Shown: one piece after another, positions 35,033-47,355 of the stretch | How positions within the stretch are numbered: the stretch's first letter is position 1 | Layout of the letters: the number at the start of each line of letters is the position of its first letter | NCBI GenBank assembly: GCA_000934385.1 | Contig: KN880467.1 | Span: 91,389 to 155,388, forward strand | Reading direction: 5' to 3' | From: Cylindrobasidium torrendii FP15055 ss-10 | Lineage: Eukaryota; Basidiomycota; Agaricomycetes; Agaricales; Physalacriaceae | DNA length: 64,000 nucleotides | The notes under the pieces: model-generated | What the model was told of the DNA's origin: nothing | Database searches by the model: none | Seen by the model: the letters and a program-made list of their open reading frames with translations, nothing else | Made by a program: the position numbers and the translations under genes

Positions 35033-36419
35033 TTAAAACTCCGTCCATCCCTGGCTCAGAGCCGACTTTGGCTGTGGCGAGTAGATGGCCCACAGTTCAG
35101 TAAACATACGTCTCCTCAGCGCAGCCTTTCCGTTACTCCTCCTTTCGTTCAAAGGCAAAATACCATCCATGATCTTCTTCGCCTCGAGATATTTCTTCGC
35201 ACTTCCGCGACCTCTCACCGCCATTGCATTATCGCAAGCCACTTCGACAAGTCGCTTGTACGCCATTGCTCTCTTCTCCGGTAACGAGCGCTCGCTCTGG
35301 TACATCCCGTGAGTCAACATCTCCATCATCCAAAACCTGTGCCCTCCTGTATCAGCGCGTTCTGCAATCCATTTGCTTCTCTCATCCTTCTGACGAGGCT
35401 CATTGTTGCGAAGAATTGGCTCCCATTGCATCACCGTTTTCAGACGATCCCTCAACGATATAACCTTCTTCGGCGGGATTTTTTCGTATTTGACTCCGGA
35501 CGTCTCTTCTTCATGTTCATCGTCAACTCCACCTCCTTTCGACCGTTTCGCAACGAAGGCAGCAAACCGCTCCTGGGATTGCGCTCTGCGCTCGTGTTTG
35601 AAAGGACGTCTGCACGAAATGACGATAGACACAATCTTCGACCAAACCGCTTCAGTGAGAGGAATGCGGCCTCGTTTAGATGCGTGGCGGCTTTCACGAC
35701 TTTGTAACCAGCCGTCCTTCCCATGCCACCCGCAAGAGTCAGTGAATGGACTATCAAATTCGGACCATTCGTCTGCGCCAGCGACCTCAGATTTCTGTGT
35801 GTGTCGATAGGCATCCCATAGCGCACGTATGTTAGAGCTCCCGAATTGGCGAATGCTAAAGTAGCAGTGTTTGACGTGACACTCGAGGATTTTCCAGAGG
35901 ATGGGATAGGTAGCAAAGAGGCAAGAGATGTCAATGTATGGGATGTGTGCGAGGTCGTATTTCGTATCGAGTGAATGGCGTTGGACTTCGGTAGTCTCGC
36001 AGACAATGTCAAATTCGATCGAAGGAGCAGAGGCGACGGAAGACTTGAGGATGGCGAGTATGAGATGGGCAGTGGCCAAGTCGTGGTTTGCCTCCACACG
36101 ATTGTTGAAGGAAGATAGAGTTCCTTGGAAGAACGGCTCATACTGGAGGGAGGGATGATATCTGTCTGCCGTTATATTCTGCACGCCGTTAGTCCGATGA
36201 TAATGTAGAAATATAGACGAGTGGACGCTACCATCCTATCGCTTGATCCTTTCAAAATGTTCTGCTTGTGGAGAAGCCGAACATCGGGGTACTTGACGAC
36301 AAGAGTGGTTGGCTGCATAGGCATACCAGATGAGTACGCACTGAGGGTACTAACCAATACAAACACACCACGAGCCGAGTATCCATTCCCTTTTTCTCCT
36401 CTCTGATGGTGGTTTCCAT
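35033..36419 (-). CDS. Unrecognised protein, about 440 aa
   Basis: Three exons: a short first exon from the ATG at 36419 (METTIREEKKGMDTRLV), an exon with PTTLVVKYPDVRLLHKQNIL, and a long exon 36178-35033. The intron 36231-36179 has a GTAGCG donor and TGCAG acceptor; the first intron is GTGTGT...ATGCAG. The long exon has ITADRYHPSLQYEPFFQGTL at its start, LAHIPYIDISCLFATYPILW, ILECHVKHCYFSIRQFGSSN and a basic middle (CRRPFKHERRAQSQERF). The end is IYSPQPKSALSQGWTEF. No domain or membrane segment is recognised. It converges on transporter copy 3. Confidence 0.72.
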
Positions 36420-36933
36420 TTGAAGTGGTGGTGGTGGGAGAGGAAGTCAAGTACTACGAAAAGGGTCGAATCCCACGTTCCCCATACTTAACGGAGCGAT
36501 CGCAAGACGGCCGTTCCCGTTTATTCCTAATGCGAAAATATGTGTCAGCGTTCCAGAAGCCTGCCACTTGTCGTTCACTGTTCTCGGTACAATGCTGCAT
36601 GCAACACAATTATCGATTTCTGTTGCACATACAGTCCACTGTTCACAGAAGACGAATAGCCATGTCCACAGCGAAGAGATGCTCAACTCATTCTTTTCAA
36701 TCATGATTGTCCTCAATTCTATATATCGCGTCTGAGCCTTTCAGCTGATTGAATGCTGCGGGTGGCTACATAGAATCTTGCAACAAAGGCTTTTATGCCA
36801 ACCCCCGTTGTGATGGGTCATGCCATTGTTGCAAAAAGTCCTGACTTTGACACATGAAGCTGTGCCGCTCAAAGACATTCGTACTCAAACTCACAAAGAC
36901 TGGCATCTGGGGACTGGCACGAAAAAGAAGTGA
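36420..36933. other. Intergenic, no gene seen
   Basis: Upstream region of the gene ending at 36419, then spacer. A T5 run just below 36934 on the minus strand is the tRNA terminator. Confidence 0.45.
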
Positions 36934-37005
36934 TTCCGGTACGGGGAATTGAACCCCGGGCTACCGCGTGAAAGGCGGTAATGTTAGCCACTACACCATG
37001 CCGGA
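36934..37005 (-). tRNA. tRNA-Glu (TTC)
   Basis: 72 nt, no intron, loop CTTTCAC with anticodon TTC, stem ACCGC/GCGGT and the same T arm as the CTC copies. The acceptor stem TCCGGCA/TACCGGA has one C-A mismatch at pair 6-67. In the CTC copies this pair is T-A. Confidence 0.93.
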
Positions 37006-37949
37006 CTGTCGTTGTGTGCTCATTGTCAGGACACGATCTCGGCCATCGCCGGTGTTAACATTATATTCTGTCTCAGGCAATCAAGTCAAAGTCGACGTGG
37101 TGGGAAAACTCTGCGAGGGAAGTAGTTTTGCTACTCACTATCTCCCTACGATGCAACCACACCCACCTCATGTGAAAGACGTTGCATGAGTGTACCTCCA
37201 AGTCCGAACAGTCGGTCAGAACATAATCCACATCCTTGGCCTCGTTCTTCCATTGAAATCCCTGTATAACTTAGGCGCCTACGGCCATACCACTGAAGCG
37301 GCTCGAAAGATCTAGCCTTCTATGTACAATCTCCCAGACTCCAATGGTCATTTGCATATAAGTGACCTTCTTCCTGCCTGTATACTGCCTTATCTTGGTC
37401 GCATCCACGAGATCCACAGTCGTTTGAAGCACATCATGACGCCGACCTCGAGGCAGAGCTACAAATGCGGTGGAGAGAGCAGACAAAAGAACACGAGGCG
37501 TCGGTGCGCACAAGGCGGAGCTCCCCTCTAACCGTAGCGATCCGCACTCAAACCCAAGCTCAAACGTCCATGATACTCGCTATCGCCGTCGATCTGAAGT
37601 ATTTTGCACTCGAAAAAGCCGTATTTTGGCCAAGGATAGCGCGTCGACAACGCCATACACTGGGAAATGATACAACGCGTACTTGGGCCTATATCCCGTA
37701 AATGAGTCCGGGCGGCTCATGCGAGTCCTGATTCCTATGGGAGGACCCCCGAAGGCGTGGTGAGTATGTAATTGGGATGACCCGCGCCGCGCCATGCCTG
37801 AGATCTCCGCCTATTACTACTTGAGCGAGCCTCGGACCACAACTTGGCATTCTCCCTCCACTGCCCACTCGCGGGTTGCACGACACGACCACTTTGACGA
37901 CCTTTTCCTTTCTTTCTTTCCTTTCTCTGCATCTACGACCGTGACGACT
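37006..37949. other. Intergenic, no gene supported
   Basis: Short open frames only. The last 80 bases are a pyrimidine-rich leader for the gene at 37950. Confidence 0.4.
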
Positions 37950-39132
37950 ATGGCGAAGAGCTCTCATTCCTCCGCTGCCCCAGGATCCGAAGCGCATGAG
38001 TCTTCTCATCAATCGTCGACGAGCGGGTCGAAGCGCTGGAAGACCCTGCGTACTCGACAGCGATGGTGGCCGTTCCACAAGCGGCATGGCAGTCGTGGTG
38101 GCAGTAGTGTTACGGGCTCCGAAGCCGAGCGCAGTGAGAACGCCGAGGCCGGCGCCGCCGTTCCCAGAGGCAAGTCCTTCTTGCCGAAAGCTTCGTGGAA
38201 GATGCTCACTGATAGGTATCTGTATAGACCCTCCTCCTCCTTCTCAAGCCGCGGTTGTTACCGTGAATGGTGACCGTTCTCAACGTGTTGCGGATCCCCA
38301 GGCTAGCGCGACCGCCGATACTCTGGATGTTCCCGACCAGCCCATTGCTGCTACAGCTGGTGTCAAGCCCCCTGTCGAGATCCAGCCTAGTGTGGATTCG
38401 CAGCAAAGTGTCGGTATCCAGGCGAGCCAGCCCAGTATTGCTGTCGAGCCAAGTGCCGATGTGCCGCCCAATGTCGATGCCCATGTTACTGTCAGCACGG
38501 AGCCCTCGAACGCCCTGCCTGTCGCTACGCCCGACGTCTCCGACATATCCCTCGAACCCCCGCTGCTTAGCTCTGATCCCAAGGCAGTCGACGAGACTGG
38601 ACATGCAGTTAACACTCGTCGCCCTGTGAATTTGGATGCCGACACTCACTCGCGGTCTAGCCGTTTCTACGAGGAGGACAACAGCGAAACAGACAGAACC
38701 GCCCGTGGACCGACGGGCAGTACGACGTACATTCCCATCGAAGATACACGTCCCCGGGACTCTGCCGTTCCCACCGTCCCAGACGATGACTCCGCTGGGC
38801 ATGCCAAAGAGGATATCAGAGATGAGGGGGGCAATGAGGAGGGCGATGTGAAAGCTGATGTCGAACGTACGAGCAAGGGGCTGGACAGATACCCCGCCCG
38901 GGTCGTGGATATGAGACCGCCGAGTCCTGAGCCCGACGAGGAGCGCCAGCGCCACATCTCAGAGGTTCGATTTCGTCTCATTCGTTGTCCCAAACGCTCA
39001 CCGTGTGTGTGGTAGATACAGACTTCAACGCAGCCTCTGACGTCGGCGCCCATGGATCCTACCCGCCCAGCACCAGAGGAAGACAGCGAACCGACGACGA
39101 AGAAGAAGAGGAGCTGGATTTGCTGCTGCTAA
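37950..39132 (+). CDS. Disordered protein with basic, poly-Cys C-terminus (hypothetical)
   Basis: Unrecognised, intrinsically disordered protein. Exon 1 (37950-38169) starts MAKSSHSSAAPGSEAHESSH and has a basic stretch KRWKTLRTRQRWWPFHKRHG. The next intron is 38170-38227 with a GC donor in perfect context (AGAG|GCAAGT) and a TATAG acceptor; only this choice joins the two long open frames. Exon 2 is rich in Val, Pro and Ser with repeated PSVD/PSAD-type segments. A second intron (GTTCGA...GGTAG) leads to an exon from 39016 ending KKKRSWICCC, so the last three residues are Cys after a basic patch, as in S-acylated membrane-tethered proteins. Membrane attachment is inference. The last-exon frame depends on that intron choice. 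Confidence 0.65.
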
Positions 39133-39681
39133 TTTTTGTTTCTGTGGGACATGTTTGAACTTTGATTTCTGAGCCACAAATCCACATACGTCGTTCGTCT
39201 CCGTCCATCTGCGCCTGAGTGCGCTGTAGCATATTATGTACCTACCTAGAACACCTCTCGGCTTCACATTTACAGAGGACTTACGATTAAACACTTGTTA
39301 CTTGTATACCAAGGACAGATATACGCGATCCCTTGGTTTGGTCATCTGGAAATGGCTACCTTTACATGTCCAATTCGCGTAGCCTGTGTACATTGACACT
39401 GAATGCCGCCGCCGGGAGATGGTTCAACCTCTTCGAATCTTTTCCAGCGGCGGAAGCTTGAACTGACAAAGGGACTTCGTGTTCTCCTGAAATCAACAAA
39501 GGCCTCAGGCAAAGCGACAGTGGACCAGATCACACTTCAAGGACAGTTTATGCATGTCAAATTATACGTGTCGTAGACGAAGAGAGCTAGGAATGAAAAG
39601 AAAACGTGAACCCGGGTACATAAATACATAGCAATACAACCGCCCCTTGAGACGAATCCCGACAAACGTCAACACAATCCT
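39133..39681. other. Intergenic between convergent genes
   Basis: 3' flanks of the preceding gene and of histone H2B. No gene seen. Confidence 0.5.
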
Positions 39682-40340
39682 CTACTTGGCCCCCGAGCTG
39701 CTGTATTTCGTGACGGACTTGGTGCCCTCGGAGATGGCGTGCTTGGAGAGTTCACCGGGGAGGATGAGCCGTACACTCGTTTGGATTTCGCGGGAAGAGA
39801 TGGTGCTCTTCTTGCTATAGGACGCGAGCTCTGGATAGATCATTAGATATGCAAACAGGCTATGTTTGAGAAGTAACGCACTGCTAGCCTCCGTCGCGAT
39901 GCGCTCGAAGATGTCGTTGACGAAGGAGTTGAGAATGGCCATGGCCTTGTTGGAGATACCAGTGTCGGGGTGCACCTGCTTGAGCACTACGACCAAGATG
40001 AGCAGGATGAAATTGAGGGCGGGATAACACGCACCCTTGTAGATGTAGGAGGAGTAAGTCTCCTTGCGGACTTTCTTGCGCTTCTTCTTCTCGCCGTCAG
40101 CGCCAGTGGCCGCAGGCTTCGCGGTCTTCTTGGCAGCCTTAGAGCCTGAGGACGACGTTAGCAAATAGCACGGCAAACTGGAGCGGCGAGATATCGCGAG
40201 CGATTGTGTGAGAATCGCCCGAGACACCCCGAAAGTCACTTAGGACTGTAGATGAGAGACTCACCCTCGCTCTTTGCAGGCGCCTTGGACGCGGTAGAGG
40301 CAGGTGCCTTTCCGGCAGTAGAAGCGGGCTTGGGTGCCAT
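39682..40340 (-). CDS. Histone H2B
   Basis: Core nucleosomal histone. Exon 1 encodes [20 protein letters not shown] and PAKSEG. Splicing then gives [28 protein letters not shown] joined to [20 protein letters not shown], then [15 protein letters not shown] joined to [40 protein letters not shown] and TKYSSS. Three introns, all GT-AG with GTGAGT or GTGCGT-type donors. The ubiquitination-site region near the end ([15 protein letters not shown]) is intact. Start ATG at 40340, stop at 39682. Divergent from H2A across about 350 bp, the usual fungal arrangement for coordinated S-phase expression. Confidence 0.97.
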
Positions 40341-40691
40341 TGTTAGGTGATTGAGTGTGGTGAAGGTAGGCGACGGTGATGGTGGAGGGCGAGAGAGCAG
40401 TAGTGGCAAGACCATCAGCCAACGTCGCCCTATATATACTTCGATCGGAACAATCACATGACCTTATCAACACGGTTGTTTTTGCGTGGCTGTGCTGAGG
40501 CGGCGTCTGTTGATAGACACGTGACATGACGCAGCGCGTTTCTCACGTGCGTTCCAATTTTCGAAACAAAAAGGACACGCACAATTCCGGCATCCACCTT
40601 TCGCATCTACCACCAGCATCCTCCTCGCGACCTCGCATACAGCGCCCTTTACCACTACCTCAAACCACAACTCACACTACCTTAACACACA
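40341..40691. promoter_or_regulatory. H2B/H2A divergent promoter with TATA box
   Basis: 351-bp shared promoter. A TATATATA at 40428-40435 lies about 90 bp upstream of the H2B start and fits as its TATA box. The H2A side has no obvious TATA and a C/A-rich leader. Confidence 0.7.
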
Positions 40692-41373
<682 letters not shown>

Positions 41374-42032
41374 GAGCCGCAGCCGCTCGAAGTATTGTAG
41401 ACCCGTCGCATCCGTTCATCTCTTTCTTGTCATGGTTCATTTATGTATCAGTACCAGTAATTGCATATTTTTCTATCTGTTCTCTTGATTGTGCGACTTC
41501 GTCGTGTGCTTGATGCGCCCCAAGTTCACCAACAAAAGCAGCAACACTGCTGTAAGAATCTCTGCCACCAGGTCATTGTCTCTTCTGTATCTCCAAAACC
41601 CTGTTTGTTTAGTTGACTAAAGCTAATCGTTAGCCAGGAATGTATCGCACCCATCTGCCTGCAAAACGGTTTCCTCCGCGTATATGTGCTGCCAAGTGTC
41701 TTCTCTGAGGGCTCGCCTGACGAAGGGCAAGTGCATACTGTGGTGGATCTTGGGTTTCGGCGTGGCTAGGAGACTGGTTGGGTTGGATTTTATTGCTTTC
41801 CTCAGCCATCTTCGACGCGGACGAGTTAACCTTTGACCAAGGAGTCAAGATGGTTGTCTAAAAGGAAAAGGGTGTTGAGCTAACGACCTTGGCCGCGTTT
41901 ATATTTGAAGCTATGTCTGGCTGAGCGCTCATTGCTTCAATAGACCTAACCCCAGGTATAACATGGCCGCCTCGTGTTACTCGGTAAGACATGGAACGAA
42001 TCGCATGGCAGCGATGCAAGTAATCTACCATC
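41374..42032. other. Intergenic, no gene seen
   Basis: H2A 3' flank and upstream region of the DUF6535 gene. No supported open frame. Confidence 0.5.
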
Positions 42033-44369
42033 ATGAGCTTTCTCAACACTGAGGCGCAGCATTATGCCCTGCCCCGTAACAAAGACGCTCCGCAAAAGCT
42101 TCATGCAATGCTCGAAAAGGTCGACCGAGATATGTGCAAGTCGTGGACAGATGACACTGACGCCTTACTCGTGTTTGTATGTATCGACTCCATCAATCGA
42201 GTGATATTGACAAAAACCAGGCTGGTCTGTTCTCCGCGGTAGTGACAACATTCTCCGTCGCAGTTTTTCCTTGGATGCAAACAAACACGCCAGACAATAC
42301 CTACCTCTTACTCCAACACATTTCTCTCCAATTGCGCCCCATCGACCCGAGCATCGATCCTCTTCCTCTCCCAGAACCAGCCATCGACCCTCCCGTGGAT
42401 ATTCACGTCGCGCGTCTCGTGAACGCTCTATGGTTCTCTAGCCTGGCACTTTCGCTTGCCGCTGCACTCCTTTGTATCCTGTGCAAGCAGTGGATCAGAG
42501 AACTCAGACGCCCAACTGAAGACCACGATGCGCTAACCTCCCTTGCTATCCGTCAAATCCGCCGTCGCGGCGTCGAGGTGTTTTTCTTACCACAAACGGT
42601 GTCGATACTGTCCCTCCTCCTCCAGGCAGCGCTCGGTCTCTTCGTGTTCGGTCTGTGTAGACTGGCTTGGGAACTAGATCACACCTGTTCCATCGCCCTG
42701 CTCATCATTTCGAGTGGCACCGTCGCCTTGTATGTGGTCACGACGGTTACGCCTCTCATCCAGTACCTCCAAGTCATCTTCAGATGCTCCTTCGACGTCC
42801 TCCCGCCCCAGTGCCCGTGGAAGTCCCCGCAGTCTTGGGCTCTCGTCCGTGCAGCAAACATCATCATACGCATTGGGATCGCAAAAGTGTTCGCCGTGAC
42901 CGATCGATACAAGCAAGGAATCGACTGGCTGCCCTCGCCATTGACACAAAGGACCACACGCGTGGGGACACCTCCGCGTCTCCTGATGCGGGATAAAATC
43001 GGGAGTCCACTTTCACAGCGATTACCGAATTCAAGTCCGAATTGGAGGTTGTACGATGTCCTTTGGACGCGACAGCATGAACAGAGTGACGCCGGTCTTG
43101 TTTCGGGACCCAGCCCGAGTCCGCTGGTCAGCGCGTCCCTCGTATGGGCTGTCGAGTATTTGTCGTCGCCGGAAATCCCGGAACTCGTGTACCAGACGCT
43201 ATCGCAGTCCACGGCGCAATGGGCTGCACGATATTCAGAGCTCCTTCCAGAGTCAAGGTCTCTCCTTGACGAGCAGTACCAAGAGGCGTATTCCTCGCGC
43301 CTTCGCGTAATCCACCATCACGACCCTAACATCGTCCTGTCGGACGGCTTATTTGCCACGCGTGTCGAGGCTCTGGAGACTGGCGTAGGGTACCACGACT
43401 TGCGCTCGCCGGTCACCGATGAGCCACTCAGGTGTACCGCGTATCCCGATACCGCCTGCGCCTACCATTTCACCACCGCGCAAGTCCTTGACATGTTGCA
43501 AATCCGTGGCGAACTTGGATTGGAGCACTTCCTGCGCTTCATGGGGGCTCATCTCGCACACGTACAGCCTTCGGATGCAACTAAGGATACTGGTCTGCAC
43601 TTCAATCGCATCGCTGAAGGCGCGCATCCCCATTTCCTTGCGCACATCGAAGCGGTCATATCTGCCCTGCGAGCTAATGCTCACCCTTATGGTATGTGTA
43701 GTTCATCTTTTTGGATATGTACATGAGTACAATGGCTGAAAATACGGAACAGACTGGAGTTACTGGAACTCGCTCGACGACCTACTCTTTCAAAACTGTG
43801 TTCTGCCACTTCTTCATCACCATGCACTTCGTTCTGTGGAGTATGCCGACGACGCCTTCGATTCTCGCCCAAAGGGGAGACTAAGGCAAAACCAAGAAGT
43901 TCGCGTTGAGTACCTCCCCCAGGTCCTTCAATATTATCTAGAACGCATGCGCCGCGGAGGGCCATCCATTGAACGTTACATCGCTCCCGTTTTCGAGGCT
44001 ACACAAGAGTACATCATTTCCCACTTTTCCTCCATGAACGAGGCCAACGTCGACGGCCTCAGACGAATGCTCCTGGAGCTCAAAGAGAAATACCCTGGAT
44101 ATCTGCCTCTCGAAAAAAGCTACGGGGTTGTTCTTTTGGTGCATTATGCGAGGGTTTTGCGGAATCCTAACCTCCAGAACGAGATAGTATTACCCGGAGT
44201 GCAGGACAGCTGGTACATGCTGGTGGATTTAGCACTGGTATCAGCGAGGGAGTACCCTCAGAGGGGTTGTGTTTATCCGGATACGGATGAGATACTGGAT
44301 GCTTTGACGTGGCATTTGGGGCGGGACAATGTGGCGCGGCTTGGATCGGGGACGTGTACCCCAGTGTAG
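42033..44369 (+). CDS. DUF6535-domain membrane protein
   Basis: Basidiomycete-typical protein with an N-terminal DUF6535 region. Exon 1 (from 42033) ends DMCKSWTDDTDALLVF and joins across GTATGT...AACCAG to AGLFSAVVTTFSVAVFPWMQ, the family signature. Four membrane segments follow or overlap: AGLFSAVVTTFSVAVF, LWFSSLALSLAAALLCILCK, LSLLLQAALGLFVFGLCRLA and IALLIISSGTVALYVVTTVT. The long remainder is soluble and mostly helical. A second intron after NAHPYG (GTATGT donor) joins to DWSYWNSLDDLLFQNCVLP. The stop is at 44367-44369. The molecular function of DUF6535 proteins is not known. Confidence 0.87.
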
Positions 44370-44658
44370 GACGTTGGATATTACAAAAGACACGAGGACT
44401 AGTTTGTGGATTCTGCGTATGGTCTCTAATAGTCGACTTTAAAGGTTGCCACCACAAGCTCAAACGGGCCCAGATGCTCACTTGATGCAACGTGAGATCA
44501 AATCCATGGTACGGCCTCGTCTTGAGCCTCATATCTACTTGCTCAATTAAGTTTCGATATATAATCTATGAATTTCACGATTCTATCTTCATGCTCCGAT
44601 GATAATTGTCTTTTACCTTCAGTTCCTACCACGACCATCCCCCAGATCAGTCAATGGC
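44370..44658. other. Spacer with a solitary family A leader motif
   Basis: ACCACGACCATC at 44628-44639 is the motif found upstream of intact family A genes and here precedes only a relic exon. Confidence 0.55.
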
Positions 44659-44760
44659 ATGCAGACTTTCTATCGCTCGCAAGACATATCGACGTGTCCA
44701 ATATTCGAAGGTCCGCTTTTTTATCCTCTCCTGAGCAATGCGGACAATTTAGTAGCTTTT
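44659..44760 (+). pseudogene. Solo first exon of a family A gene (A3 relic)
   Basis: Reads MQTFYRSQDISTCPIFEGPL followed by FYPLLSNADNL, clearly the first exon of family A, with the leader motif in place upstream. A donor-like GTAGCT follows, but no exon 2-4 sequence is found downstream. I take this as a truncated copy. Confidence 0.75.
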
Positions 44761-45023
44761 AGTGCAGCGAAGGGCCGCATGGCTAACGTTGTCCAGCTAA
44801 AGATGAATACTACCCTCTATAGAAGATGACTGAAGTTATATGAACCGATTTGGTTTTGTGGCAGCACTGCTTCCCTTACAGGGCGTCGAACCGGTCGCCA
44901 GCTAACCGATGAGAAAGTTGACACGCGTAGTGATCTATGTAGATAGTTAAGAGCCATTCTATGTCCGTTTTATATATGCAAAGCGGGGTAAACACTGGAA
45001 CACCTTATCCTTGTTCGTCCAGA

Positions 45024-45794
45024 ATGGCTGAAGCTGCTGTCGGCGCCCTCGGTGCATCCGCGACTCTGGCCGGCTCGAAACTCGTACACAGCTTGGCATT
45101 TACGGCTCGTCATGAAAACAGCTATCGAACAGAGATGTCCGACACCGAGCGAATATTCGAGGCAGTCACGAAAGCGCATACCAGCGGGAATTTATCAGAG
45201 AACGACTTTACTGCGCTATCGGCGCTACGCTATGAGTACGTGATTGCTGCTTCAAGTACTATAATAACAGACCGGGACAACTGCTCTCCAGATCCATTGA
45301 AAGAAACAACGAATACTTCCGAGCTATCGAGGAATACAAAGGAGTAAGCGGGCTTCACTTACTCGATAAGTTCGCAAAACGGGCTTTTGTGAGGGCAAGT
45401 AAGCGCGAGGCTGTGCGATCCAACCATAAATTGCGCCAGAAATACTACGTGGGTCCATATCGCTTCTCTCGACTCGTAAATTGAGAGCCTCTAGGAATCT
45501 TTCTCGGACCTTGAGTGCTCTGACACATCGTCCACTACCGCTAACACTGGTTCACCTCCACATTCTGAGGCAATTCGCGAATGGAGCGAGGGCGTGGGGA
45601 CATTGTATGATAGCCCGCGAGCCTCGTACGAGGAGGTACCTTGGGAGCCTTCTTCTGGCCCCACCTCGCCAGAGGGAGGGAGCCCGGTCACTTCCATGGC
45701 AGCGAGAGGTGATACCACCTCCTTGGATGAGGACTCGAACGCAGATGAATTCGAGGACTGGTTGGCGTTCATTAGTGCAATAGAAGCATTGTGA
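45024..45794 (+). CDS. Unrecognised small protein with three exons
   Basis: Three exons give one open frame: 45024-45235, 45271-45448 and 45495-45794. Intron 1 is very short (35 nt, GTACGT...AACAG) and intron 2 is 46 nt (GTGGGT...CTCTAG). The protein starts MAEAAVGALGASATLAGSKL and continues with ALRYEPGQLLSRSIERNNEY and FRAIEEYKGVSGLHLLDKFA. It ends in an acidic tail, DEDSNADEFEDWLAFISAIE. The middle is helical and basic (KREAVRSNHKLRQKYY). No domain is recognised. The frame agreement across both junctions is the main support. Confidence 0.6.
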
Positions 45795-46225
45795 CTGCAC
45801 TCTGACCAAGTCCTTGCAGCAATGACATTGATATTGTATAGGATCTTGAGCTTATGAGCCTGGGAAACTGTACTGTACTCTTATACTACTACTTACAGTT
45901 GCAGGAGATCAAATCGAAATTCGCCAGCTCTAACGATAGTACCCACCCGCATCCAACAGGCCCGTGCCAGGCTGCCAACAACAGTCTATTTACTAGCACG
46001 TTGCCGGAGCCTTCTAACTCACCGACTCTCCTGCGAGCGCCGGGTATCAGATTGGCCAGTGGCATCGCCATTGAAGAATGTAATCTGGTAGAAGGCTGTG
46101 AGTCTGTTTCCAGAGCGGTGCAGCATAAAGTCAGAGCGCCCACCTTACTTCAAACCTGGGTGATCTGCGGTTAGACCGGGCCGAAGCGATCGCGAGTTAG
46201 ATGCACTTCATCCACAACCGTCACA
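45795..46225. other. Spacer upstream of A4
   Basis: No gene seen. A variant family leader motif, CCACAACCGTC, sits at about 46212-46222 just before the A4 start. Confidence 0.5.
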
Positions 46226-47221
46226 ATGAAATCGCTATATCGTTCTCAGGATATTTCGACATGTCCCACATTTGTGAGCCCCATCCAATATGAACTGCTT
46301 GGGCCGCATGGGCCTGTATGTATGCCACCTCACACAATTGTCTAGCTGACGTGGTTCAGATCACCCGTTTCGAATATATTCTTGGCCTTGGCAAAAGGCA
46401 GCTACAATGCCACTTGGACTGCACGGAAAACACGCTTTTGGGTGCGTCGGCTCACATTCCCGGAGCACTTCAACTTACATATGCAGTACAACCGTGTATG
46501 CACGACTATTTTGCCCAAAGGCAGCTTTATCTTCTCCCAGACGAAACCGTATGCAAGAAGATGTTGGTTATCGCAAGCCATAACGTATCTTGCCTTCCAG
46601 ATGAACGTGTCCTATTCAGCGATGTGCGTGTGCCATGGACTGCCTTAACCAAGCTGACCCGTTAGGAAGCTCCCAGAATTCCGCGCCGACCAATGTCATT
46701 ACAAACTCGACCACAAAGACACTCGCTGGGATGAAAAGACTCTGCTGTACACTCGTCATCCATATACGGGACAGGTCACTACTCATACCGCCCCTTACCC
46801 AAATTTGCCCTCTTTCTCCATATCCGCTAGCCCATGGATGGCTGCAATAGCCGCGCGACTTGCGTTCACGATCGGCAACGACTTCGACATTATCCCAAGA
46901 ATTCATGCCACCATGTTCACCAGAAAACCACCTGAGTCGTTCCAGGTTGCTCCTTCACCGAATATCACACAGTCTTCCCCTGTCTACAAATCCATTCAGC
47001 CACCGTCCGTGGCGCTGTGTGAAGTTCCTCAGGCATCATTGTCCCAGAGGGCGCGCAGCAAACGCGCGCACCATCATTTCGGGGACTCTGATGAATCGTC
47101 GCGTTCGGACGATGAGATCCTTCCATCGAAGAGAATGAAGAAGACAAAGGAGACAACTCGCAGCGTACAAGCAGATGCTCCCGGTGCCAGAGCACGGCGT
47201 GTGGTAAAGGCAGTCTGTTGA
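46226..47221 (+). CDS. Family A protein, copy A4 (unrecognised, 286 aa)
   Basis: Full-length family A gene. Exons 46226-46315 (90 nt), 46360-46441 (82 nt), 46487-46623 (137 nt) and 46670-47221 (552 nt) give 286 residues. It begins MKSLYRSQDISTCPTFVSPI, then ITRFEYILGLGKRQL, VCKKMLVIASHNVSCLPDER, LFSD, and in exon 4 LPEFRADQCHYKLDHKDTRW and LLYTRHPYTGQVTTHTAPYP. The tail has SDESSRSDDE then PSKRMKKTKE and an Arg-rich end, a likely nuclear signal. Not paired with a B gene within the visible sequence; the nearest B gene (B2) is 1.7 kb downstream and converges on it. Function unknown. Confidence 0.77.
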
Positions 47222-47229
47222 CCAAGCAA

Positions 47230-47355
47230 CCCACCTTCCGTCGCGGCGTGCGAGATCCTTCGCGTATCATTGTCTCATAACGCGCAATAAAAGGGTGTAT
47301 CACCCTTTCGCAGAATCCGACGGATACTCGCGTTCCTCGGCCAGTGAGGCCTTCA
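47230..47355 (+). pseudogene. Duplicated C-terminal fragment of family A (A4 tail relic)
   Basis: Right after the A4 stop the sequence again resembles the A exon 4 tail: PPSVAACEILRVSLSHNAQ corresponds to PPSVALCEVPQASLSQRAR in A4. This is followed by stops and a region aligning with the TTCGCAGxxTCTGATGAATC part of A5. It is broken by stop codons and is a partial tandem duplicate. Confidence 0.65.

Noticed and set aside
45236..45347. Unspliced reading of the gene at 45024 ending at 45347
   Set aside because: Removing the GTACGT...AACAG intron gives a much longer and more protein-like frame.
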